64,000 nt of DNA. Origin: Perkinsus marinus ATCC 50983. Lineage: Eukaryota > Perkinsozoa > Perkinsida > Perkinsidae. Of the stretch, positions 55,893 to 64,000 are shown piece after piece (position 1 is the first letter of the stretch; the number at the start of each line of letters is the position of its first letter). The notes beneath the pieces were generated by a model. The model made no database searches. It was given only the letters and a program-made list of their open reading frames with translations, and was not told where the DNA came from. The translations under genes and the position numbers were made by a program. Location of the stretch: assembly GCF_000006405.1 (NCBI RefSeq), contig NW_003204003.1, positions 179,227 through 243,226 on the forward strand, read 5' to 3'.

Positions 55893-57941
55893 TATGTTGA
55901 TTTCACCCTCGAGGAGGTTCGTGTCCATGTGGCACGTGGCTCGTTCAGTTCGAGCCTTCACTTCGGTGACCGGAAACAACCTCGATTTCATCAATTTTGA
56001 TCCTTACAAGACCGAAGGGGAGGCAGTCAAACTGTAAGTCCTGTTGTTATCGTTTGGGATCCGTTTTCTTCGGCAGCCATAATTTTTTGAACGGAAAGTG
56101 GGTGCATACCGCGAAGACCACGGACATTGTAGACCCCCTTACTGGAAAGCCCATGCTGAAAATGCCAAACACAAGTGTCAGTGAGCTCGACCCATTCGTC
56201 AAGTCCATGCGAGCTATCCCCAAGAGCGGTCTCCACAATCCCCTGGTAAGACCACCTTGACAGATGCATATCGTCTCAGTGAGTATTGGACTCACCCTCT
56301 CAGCGTAACGTAGAGAGGTACCGTCTGTACGGCGACATTTCACACAAGTTGGCGGCTGAGCTCCGCAAGAAGGAGGTTATGGATCACTTCGCTAAGTACG
56401 TGGTTCAATCGTTTTCCCTCATTGCTTTTTCCATCTCGGGCAAGTCGTACTAGTGTTGATGACTTGGTAGCTGGGCCCACTGATCGCTGTTTGCAGGTGC
56501 ATTCAGAGAGTAGCCCCCAAGAGTTGGACTCAGAGTGTCGCTGAAGTGGACATAGTCCGTATATTCCTGGAGAACTTCTCGGGAGACCAGGTCGGCTGCC
56601 TATATCTATCGCCTCTCGTCCGACTAGCACCTGTCAGGTCCGATTCCTCGCGCGTGGGTTCACAGTTTCTGGAGACCGAGACGGTCAGCAGAGTCAGGGC
56701 TACCGATGGCCTTACGGCCCAACAGGTCGGCCCTTCCTTGTCATCACCATGTGTGTTGAATTGTTCTTTCATCAGCTCTGATCGCCCCTTTCAACTTTCC
56801 CCTTGAGATCCCGGTACTGCAGCTCATGGGGGCGCTTTATATGGGTAACCATGTCACATTGAAATGTGCCTCGATGACGTCGATGGTCATGGAGGAGTGG
56901 CTCAGACTCATGCAAAAGGTGGCTCGGTGGAGCGCCCGTAGCTGAGAGCACTCGATAGGTCGGTGCTCCATCAAGTGACGTTAATATGATACATTGCGGC
57001 GGGAAGGTGGCCGAGGCTCTCCTCATGGAAGGAAAACCACGCGTGACGCTCTTCACTGGCTCCAGCGTGGTCGCAGAGAGGTTGGCTACGGTAAGGCTGC
57101 TCTCATGAAAGATCTTCACTGTGCGCTGTTTGTCTGCCAGGTCACAGCCGGACGAATCAAGATCGAAGATGCTGGGTTCGATTGGAAGATCCTTGGTCCT
57201 GTTCGAAACATTTCGTCACAGCTCGAGCACGTCGCGTGGACATGCGATCAAGATGCTTACGCTCACACTGGCCAGAAGTGCTCCGCTCAGAGCATACTGT
57301 TCGCTCATCACGACTGGGTGGAAGCCGGCATCTTCCAGAAGATGGGTCAGATAGCCAGAGAGAGGTCCTTGGACAATCTCACAATCGGCCCCGTCCTCAG
57401 CCACACTACGGCTGATATTCGAAGTCATCAGGAGGAGCTCTTGAAGATACCAGGCGCTAAGGTCCTGTTCGGAGGCAAGCCATTGACCGGGCACACTATT
57501 CCCCAATGTTATGGGGCCTACGAGCCCACCGCTGTGTTCGTTCCTCTCGAGGAGCTAGTCAAGCCTGGACACTTTGAGGTATGTACTAAGGAGATCTTTG
57601 GACCTTTCCAAGTGTGCACTGAGTGGAAGAGTGATCAGCTGAAGCTCGTCTTGGACGCTACTGAGAGGATGAGTGCCCACCTCACGGCCGCGGTCGTTAG
57701 CGATGATCCACAAGTCAAGAACGCCATACTCGGGGTCACTGTCAATGGGACGACCTACGCTGGCGTCAGAGCTAGGACCACTGGAGCCCCTCAGAACCAT
57801 TGGTTTGGTCCAGCTGGCGATCCGAGGGCTGCTGGGATTGGCAGCCCTGAAGCGATCAGATTAGTGTGGAGCTGCCATCGCGAAATTATTCAAGACGACG
57901 GTCCCGTGCCGGAAGGGTGGGTGCGCCCGACACCGTCCTAG
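55893..57941 (+). CDS. Delta-1-pyrroline-5-carboxylate dehydrogenase (ALDH12 type)
   Basis: About eight exons with short introns. The start gives MLISPSRRFVSMWHVARSVR, a basic, Ser/Arg-rich N-terminus fitting a mitochondrial presequence. Aldehyde dehydrogenase blocks follow: FLNGKWVHTA, RNVERYRLYGDISHKLAAEL, ALIAPFNFPLEIPVLQLMGA, FTGSS (coenzyme site), EDAGFDWKILGP (catalytic Glu region), GQKCSAQSILF (catalytic Cys), LTIGPVLSH, CTKEIFGPFQV, and NHWFGPAGDPRAAGIGSPEA near the end. The pattern is that of the plant/protist ALDH12 class, which oxidises pyrroline-5-carboxylate to glutamate in proline catabolism. The gene is complete, ending at the TAG at 57939. Internal exon limits between 56260 and 57130 are approximate. 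Confidence 0.88.
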
Positions 57942-58769
57942 ATTGCACGATGGATCAAAAGACGGTAGTGGTCGATCTGATTGTTACCATGATGGAGAGG
58001 TTTCTTTGATGAGTCAAGTTTTTGCCTTCAAAGTGTATGCGGACCCTGTCGGGAGGAAAGGAAATGTCCCGGTTGACGATGGCCTCGGTCTGATAGTAGC
58101 ATTACTGGTTCGTCTGAACGCTTATTGAGAGGGCATCTCGTGCATGGGTGACAGTCTTATACTAGTATCAGTAAGACTAGTAGACTACTCAAGCCGTATT
58201 GTCGACGTAGGACTTTCTCTCACACATGAGTAAATGCATGGCATTACGAGGCGATAAACATTGGTGGGAATCAAATACGGTAACCCCGGATAGTCCCACT
58301 GTGTCACGCTGAGAGCACATTATCAATTCCCTTGCCTGTGCGAGAGGAGATGAACAAGGTAGTTCACCTTACCTACTTCCTGGTAACCAATACATCTCGT
58401 TTCAACTAAGTTTGACAAGTGAATGTACAAGTGAGACAGCGTTAGTCGTGACGTCGGCGTGCTACACATCCAAATTTGCCGGATTTATATTTTAGTTTGT
58501 CGCACTGAAAAATATTACTTTCAAGTTTGCCACAACTAAAAGAAAGGTCGCTACGGTTGGAAATGATACATTCTGATAGAATCGCTCGAGTTTGACAATA
58601 CACACTCAAGTTTACCAAAATGAACATGTTTATCTGTATCCTACTTGTGCAAACGCGACACATATGTCATGCTGGAATTGAGAGTTATGCATGGGTCTAG
58701 CTTTGACAAGTTATACAAACAAGCAAAGACTTCCTCGACCGTACAATAACACCGTCATATCATGCTCGT
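57942..58769. other. Convergent intergenic region
   Basis: No gene is supported. A small hairpin (AGTCTTAT...GTAAGACT) lies at about 58153-58178. AAGTTTG/CAAACTT words recur between 58400 and 58720 without clear periodicity. Confidence 0.45.
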
Positions 58770-59414
58770 TCACTCGGCAGCAGGTGAGACACTGATTCTA
58801 TGTTGCTGGACCGTGCTGCTGTAGACCACGTTACCCGGTTGCTGAACTGTGTAAGAAGGATTAAAGCTAGTCGGGGCGGTAGGATAACCAGCAGGAGGCA
58901 TACCAGCAACGTGACCAGTCCACTTGCGCTCACGCTCCTGATGCTCTTGAACCATCTTCTGTTGATGAGCCTGGATATCGAGCTGCATGGCGGTGGTTTC
59001 GATCTGCATACGCTGCTGAATGGCGGCCTGTTCCAAACCTCTGTTATTGGTCTGATACTGACCCTCGAGATCGAAGAGAGCAGCTTGTCGCTCCTTCTCG
59101 ATAGTTGCCTTCGTATACTCCATCTGCCTGTCATGATCAGCGTTGATGTGGGACTTCTGGAGCTGATACATCTGGTCATGTTGTTGAAGAGCGAGCTTGA
59201 CACGAGACTCCAACTCCCGGAGAGCTTTCTCCTTCTGTTTCCCCACAATCTTCTCGTCAATCATAGGACCGGATGGAGGAGCAACAGCGGAGGCAGTCGT
59301 AGGCTGATTATAGTAGTAGGCAGATCCTGTTGTCGGCTGAGGAGAGTAGGTGGTGCCAGCTGTTGCCTGAGTAGAACTGGAAGGAATATGCTGGGCGGTG
59401 ACTGAAGCGCTCAT
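58770..59414 (-). CDS. Gln-rich coiled-coil protein, 214 aa
   Basis: A single uninterrupted frame from the ATG at 59414. The first 60 residues are Ser/Thr/Pro/Tyr-rich (QPTTGSAYYYNQPTTASA). Residues 60-165 form a long charged, Gln-rich helix (KIVGKQKEKALRELESRVK; QAALFDLEGQYQTNNRGLEQ; AIQQRMQIETTAMQLDIQAH). The tail is Pro/Gly/Tyr-rich. The layout (disordered head, single coiled coil, disordered tail) resembles cytoskeletal linkers of alveolates, though no orthologue is identified. It is one of the few intronless genes here. Confidence 0.68.
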   Translation of the reverse strand: MSASVTAQHIPSSSTQATAGTTYSPQPTTGSAYYYNQPTTASAVAPPSGPMIDEKIVGKQKEKALRELESRVKLALQQHDQMYQLQKSHINADHDRQMEYTKATIEKERQAALFDLEGQYQTNNRGLEQAAIQQRMQIETTAMQLDIQAHQQKMVQEHQERERKWTGHVAGMPPAGYPTAPTSFNPSYTVQQPGNVVYSSTVQQHRISVSPAAE

Positions 59415-59597
59415 AGTTAGAAGATTTCAGAATGGATCTGGATAGAACACGGTATCTTACGAAGGCATACATCTGGAGTGACCATCAATATCGTCTGCAT
59501 ACGTCAGTTACTGACGAGTGCGGATGATACCAAACATGAAACGGCTTGGGCGCGCGAGAAATGGTTTTGCGCTGAAATGTTGGATACTCATTTCGGG

Positions 59598-60359
59598 GCC
59601 CATTTCACAGGGATTTCTGACCTAATGCCGCAGAGAGGGCGCACCTAACGTTTTAGGTGCACCTAGTTAGGTGCCTTGCACCTAACGGCGAGGTGATTTC
59701 ATAACAAATGTACCTACCCCGCCTTACGCACCTAAACGTAAGGCGCACCTTACGATTCACCTAGGTGCACCTAACAGCTCGATAAGTTACGGTATACTAT
59801 GGATTCAATGGGATGGGCATGCTGATCGAAATGGTCTTATAACGAGCAATACATGATACAACAATCACGTCTTTCTGATTCAATGGGATGGTGGAGAATT
59901 CAAGTGTCTGTAATCGGTTAACATGGCAAACGACATATACGTGCTCTGCTACAAGTATGCCCACAAAGCAACAAAAAGTCGAAAATGAAGTCAAAAAACG
60001 CTGCGCTGGATTTGATTCTCCGCGGAGAAACCGCACTGGGTTGGGTATAAGCGTAGCGGAAGAGCAAAAATGGAAAGCTGGAAGGCATTAGCTGCCGTAA
60101 GCCACCTCCGGAGGTACCTTACGCTTAGGTCCGTAAGGTTCGTAAGGTGGGGTTCCTAAATCGCCTTAGTGAAATCACCTCACGTTAAGAGGTGGCCCTT
60201 GCACCTGATAGGCACAGGACCTATAAGGTAGGCCACCTTAAGGTCCTTCGCCTTACCGTAAGGCCCCGATTTCCAGCCTTTGTGAAATAGCCTAAGCGCT
60301 GTTAGGTGCAAAAATCGCCTAGCGCCTTACGATGCCTAACCGAGGCTCGTGAAATGGGC
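59598..60359. mobile_element. Non-autonomous DNA-transposon-like element with inverted ends
   Basis: The left end GCCCATTTCAC (59598-59608) is matched by its reverse complement GTGAAATGGGC at 60349-60359. Inside each end lie dense arrays of short words in both orientations: CACCTAAC, CCTTACG and GTGAAAT, concentrated at 59636-59775 and 60095-60345. A 15-bp direct repeat (GATTCAATGGGATGG) is present twice in the middle (about 59802 and 59877). No transposase is encoded, so it would be a MITE-like element mobilised in trans. The flanks do not show an obvious target-site duplication. Confidence 0.6.
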
Positions 60360-60695
60360 TTCTTGTGAGAGGGCAAAGCTCGTTGCTGCGCTCCGGAAGT
60401 CGTTTCGTTCCAACTCGAAGCAGTTCCTGTCGAAAGAGGCTTTATGCAGATTCTTCTTCTTGCTCGATCCGGTCGTCAACTTCTTTCCTCATTCCTATCT
60501 CAATCAGAGTCTTTGGACTACCGATAGCTTCACCCTCCCAAGCTAGTAGCGTAGCCGAGTTAGTCGTACCGGTCCCATCCAATGGGAAAGTTTCCACTTC
60601 ATTCATTCCACAAACTGCTTGTACCCTGAACTGAGCGAGCTAGGGCCCCGGACCGGATGAACGGGTTCTGCCAGTAGTAATATAATGTTGATTAA

Positions 60696-60986
60696 TTGTC
60701 AATGATTACCAGCTGTTGCAACCAATTACTGTCTCGGGAACCGTCTTATCCACTACGCCAGGACCTCCCCTTATGCACCGGAGCAGTAATAGATTTGATT
60801 CATATCTTCTTGCTTGAATCTCTATCAGAAGGATCGCCTACATTATATCATGGAGACTCATACTCCGGCAGCAGTATTCACGAAAAGACTCTGAGCGTAG
60901 TGGTTGTCGAGAACAAGTGGATCCGACTGAACTCCCCCGATTTCGAGGTCCTAAACTCTGGGGAAATGCGTTTCCGAGAGTTCTAG
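60696..60986 (+). CDS. Small hypothetical protein or last exon
   Basis: A 96-codon frame. Its second half reads like protein (SPTLYHGDSYSGSSIHEKTL, ENKWIRLNSPDFEVLNSGEM) and stops at TAG 60984. The first half is less convincing and could be non-coding, in which case the coding part is an exon whose partner lies upstream around 60380-60640, where another open frame (ASSVAELVVPVPSNGKVS) exists. Confidence 0.35.
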   Translation: MSMITSCCNQLLSREPSYPLRQDLPLCTGAVIDLIHIFLLESLSEGSPTLYHGDSYSGSSIHEKTLSVVVVENKWIRLNSPDFEVLNSGEMRFREF

Positions 60987-61740
60987 TAAAAATAACGGCC
61001 TCCAACCCATGAATTCAACGCCTGGAATGGTGTACGAGAGAACAATACTAATCTGCGGGAATATCCGATCCTGAAGATGTATTCAGTACAGTAGGCTATT
61101 TGCAGGTCATGCGCCCAAGTCGGCGACGGCATTGGAAATTGAAATGACACTCCCACAGCTTGATCGCGTATTTGGAATAGGTCTACTGTAGATATTCGAG
61201 AAATTGTTGGGAATTCTCCCTTGGCTTCTCAATGAAGGCATGATAGTTAAAAATACGGGACTCGCTCAGGACGGCACATTAGACGAGTTTAACTTAACCC
61301 CCGACTCACAATATCTAGATCAGATCGAATAATGATCATAACTGTAGTTGTGCAGAGTGCACAACTATGGAATCTTAGCTTAGCTCGGAACTAGTTGAAG
61401 ATTTTATGAGTACGATTGTAGATAGAATCTCTAAATTCCATTAACCATCACCTTGAGTTCCCAAATGGTTAACAATAACACAAATACCGACTCGAATAAA
61501 GAATCCACTCAATGAGAGTCTACTTAACTTTGACCGTAAAATCGGCAAATCTCGCCTATTCGTGAGGATAAGACATGGGGAAATATGATAATCGGGATTT
61601 ATGGAATGATCTACGTCCAAGATAACATCACATCACAATCAGTCGCAGTGACGTGGGAGGTTATGGCCCCAGCAAACATTAGGAGATGCCCAATATTTGC
61701 AATGAGTCCGCTCGTACGTAGAGTTACAGAAAGCATCGCA
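60987..61740. other. Intergenic, AT-rich, no gene seen
   Basis: Downstream of the mucin-like gene's stop. No ORF of interest, RNA gene or repeat could be supported. Confidence 0.5.
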
Positions 61741-63964
61741 TTACAGGCCCGACAGAGTCGAGGTATTGAAGACGGTGGTGGGAGATACCGTTGACGGCGG
61801 TGGATGGGATGAAGTATTACCGCATGAACAGGGGATATTAGTTCCAAAGCAAACACTCGGAGTCTGCCAGTACTTGCAATAGCTTCCCTTCTTCATTTTG
61901 GCACAATAGGCATCGCAACCAGGACCCACAGTGGTCGTCGTGGCAGCTGTGGGACACGGCGGACTAGTAGTAGCTGTGGTACACGGCGTGGTAGGCGGAG
62001 ACACCGTTGGCGTCGGCGGATGGGCTGTAGTTTTTCTGCATGAACAGGGAATATCAGTTCCAAAACAAACACTCGGAGTCTGCCAGTACTTGCAATAGCT
62101 TCCCCTCTTCATTTTGGCACAATAAGCATCGCAACCAGGACCCACAGTGGTCGTCGTGGCAGCAGTGGTACACGGCGTACTAGTAGTAGCTGTGGTACAC
62201 GGCGTGGTAGGCGGAGACACCGTTGGCGTCGGCGGATGGGCTGTAGTTTTTCCGCATGAACAGGGAATATCAGTTCCAAAACAAACACTCGGGGTCTGCC
62301 AGTACTTGCAATAGCTTCCCCTCTTCATTTTGGCACAATACGCATCGCAACCAGGACCCACAGTGGTCGTCGTGGCAGCAGTGGTGCACGGCGTACTAGT
62401 AGTAGCTGTGGTACACGGCATACTAGTAGTAGCTGTGGTGCACGGCATAGTAGTGGCAGCTGTGGTGCACGGCGTGGTAGTGGGAGACACCGTTGACGTC
62501 AGTGGATGGGTTGTACTTCTAGCGCATGAGCAGGGAATATCAGTTCCGAAGCAAACACTCGGGGTCTGCCAGTACTTGCAATAGCTTCCCTTCCTCATTC
62601 TGTCACAATAAGCATCGCAACCAGGACTCATAGTGGCCGTCGTGACAGCAGTGGTACACGGCGTACTAGTAGTAGCTGTGGTGCACGGCGTAGTAGTGGC
62701 AGCTGTGGTACACGGTGTGGTGGTTGGAGACACAGTTGACGTCGGTAGATGGGTTGTAGTTCTACCACATGAACAGGGAATATCAGTTCCGAAACAAACA
62801 CTCGGAGTCTGCCAGTACTTGCAGTAGCTTCCCTCCTTCATTTTGGCACAATACGCATCGCAACCAGGACCCACAGTGGTCGTCGTGACAGTAGTGGTAC
62901 ACGGCGTCGTAGTAGTAGTAGTAGTAGCAGCCGTGGTACATGGCGTAGTAGTAGCTGTGGTACACGGCGTGGTAGTGGGAGGCGTGGTTGTAGTAGAGGG
63001 CGTGGTAGTGGTGGTAGTTGTTGTTGTGGAAGTCGTAGTGGTAGTTGTGATGGACGGCGTAGTAGTGACAGCAGTGGTACACGGCGTAGTAGGGACAGCA
63101 GTGGTACACGGCGTAGTAGTGACAGCAGTGGTACAATGCGTAGTAGTAGTAGCCGTAGTGCACGGCGTAGTAGTAGCTGTGGTACACGGCGTGGTAGTGG
63201 GAGGCGTGGTTGTAGTAGAGGGCGTGGTAGTCATAGTGGTAGTTGTTGTTGTGGAAGTCGTAGTGGTAGTTGTGGTGGACGGCGTAGTAGTGACAGCAGT
63301 GGTACACGGCGCAGTAGTAGTAGCCGTGGTGCACGGCGTAGTAGTAGTAGCTGTGGTACACGGCGTGGTAGTGGGAGGCGTGGTTGTAGTAGAGGGCGTG
63401 GTAGTGATGGTAGTTGTTGTGGACGGCGTAGTGGAGGTTGTTGTAGTTGTGGTAGTGCTAGAAGGCGTAGTAGTGGTGGATGGCGTAGTGGAGGTTGTTG
63501 TAGTTGTGGTAGTGCTAGAAGGCGTAGTAGTGGTGGTAGTTGTAGTGGTGGACGGTGTAGTGGAGGTTGTTGTAGTTGTGGTAGTGCTAGAAGGCGTAGT
63601 AGTGGTGGTAGTTGTAGTTGTCGTAAACGGCGTAGTGGTTGTTGTTGTAGTTGTTGTAGTGATAGAAGGCGTAGTAGTGGTGGTAGTTGTAGTGGTGGAC
63701 GGCTTAGTGGAGGTTGTTGTAGTTGTGGTAGTGCTAGAAGGCGTAGTAGTGGTAGTGGTGGACGGCGTAGTAGAGGTTGTTGTAGTTGTGGTAGTGCTAG
63801 AAGGCGTAGTAGTGGTGGTAGTTGTAGTGGTGGACGGCGTAGTGGAGGTTGTTGTAGTTGTGGTAGTGCTAGAAGGCGTAGTAGTGGCGGTAGTTGTAGT
63901 TGTCGTGGACGGCGTAGTGGTTGTTGTTGTAGTTGTGGTGGTAGTTGTTGTAATGGTGGAAGGT

Positions 63965-64000
<36 letters not shown>
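61741..64000 (-). CDS. Mucin-like protein with five cysteine-rich modules (5' end outside window)
   Basis: The frame that ends at 61741 stays open to the right edge with only Thr/Ser/Pro codons, so the ATG at 63234 is probably internal and the gene continues beyond 64000 (at least 753 codons here). The N-terminal part is nearly pure Thr with PCTTA and PSTTT repeats. The C-terminal 360 residues alternate Thr/Pro linkers with five copies of one module, GCDAYCAKMK-x-GSYCKYWQ followed by TPSVCFGTDIPCSC, with cysteine spacing C-x3-C-x8-C-x8-C-x6-C-x-C. Copies differ at only a few positions. Thr-rich linkers are usual O-glycosylation platforms; the six-cysteine modules should be disulphide-bonded. 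A secreted or surface protein is likely, but the signal peptide is outside the window. No GPI or membrane tail is seen. Confidence 0.78.
63235..64000. repeat. Thr-codon minisatellite arrays
   Basis: Interleaved short repeats on the plus strand (GTAGTGGTGGTAGTTGTAGT, GTTGTTGTAGTTGTGGTAGT, GCTAGAAGGCGTAGTAGTGG) fill the last 760 bp, ending in (AGT)n at the window edge. Every unit keeps the minus-strand Thr frame. Arrays of this type are prone to assembly collapse. Confidence 0.8.

Noticed and set aside
62330-62827. Val-rich plus-strand ORFs over the mucin-like gene
   Set aside because: Shadow frames of the Thr/Cys-module gene; composition is an artefact of GTAGTGG repeats.
63234-63234. ATG at 63234 as the start of the mucin-like gene
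   Set aside because: The same frame continues upstream as Thr codons to the window edge without a stop, and no signal peptide follows this ATG.
62783-63361. Tyr/His-rich minus-strand ORF in the mucin-like region
   Set aside because: Off-frame reading of the ACT/ACC repeats; the Thr frame carries the conserved cysteine modules.
1-64000. CRISPR array, prokaryotic operons, Shine-Dalgarno sites
   Set aside because: The direct repeats are coding or dispersed, without spacer structure; genes have spliceosomal introns, so the DNA is eukaryotic.

Overview
This is 64 kb of nuclear DNA from a unicellular eukaryote. Genes are packed on both strands and broken by many very short GT-AG introns, mostly 38-60 nt. 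Exons rejoin in frame in nearly every gene I could assemble. TAA, TAG and TGA all act as stops, which argues against ciliates with reassigned codes. An axonemal dynein light chain (p28) implies a flagellated stage. Short introns, moderate GC and this gene set fit an alveolate such as a perkinsozoan (Perkinsus-like). That taxonomic call is inference; no rRNA or mitochondrial marker is present.

Left part (0-28 kb): the 5' end of a gene leaving the left edge; an R3H-SUZ RNA-binding protein with Q-rich and RGG-rich tails; an unknown gene that starts with a 93-bp coding minisatellite; TIM22; a CCCH zinc-finger protein; a frame-broken small gene; a transmembrane NEK-like kinase with a poly-Ser tract; nicotinate phosphoribosyltransferase; a Thr-rich 27-bp repeat array; several unknown multi-exon genes; an ankyrin-repeat gene; and a long coiled-coil gene. 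Two almost identical 208-bp repeats sit at 20.9 and 24.0 kb.

Middle (28-53 kb): almost everything is on the minus strand and nucleic-acid enzymes dominate. There is a single gene fusing a complete DNA polymerase eta to a Rev1-like polymerase, an acidic GWDV-motif protein, a small beta-rich protein, a coiled-coil/C2-like protein, two tandem Dicer-like genes whose first RNase III domain is degenerate in both, the DNA polymerase alpha catalytic subunit, and a JmjC oxygenase of the NO66/MINA type. A 100-N assembly gap (43037-43136) cuts the second Dicer gene and probably hides well over 1 kb.

Right part (53-64 kb): axonemal dynein light chain p28 is divergent from a cytochrome P450, which is followed by a mitochondrial delta-1-pyrroline-5-carboxylate dehydrogenase. 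Then come a Gln-rich coiled-coil protein, a non-autonomous DNA-transposon-like element with inverted ends, and the 3' part of a mucin-like gene with five cysteine-rich modules that runs off the right edge.

The most unusual content is the Pol eta::Rev1 fusion, which puts two translesion polymerases with intact catalytic acids and a PIP-like box in one polypeptide, and the tandem Dicers with one dead and one intact RNase III domain. Exon models were assembled by eye from splice phase. Introns with stated coordinates are reliable to a few bases; other gene limits are approximate.
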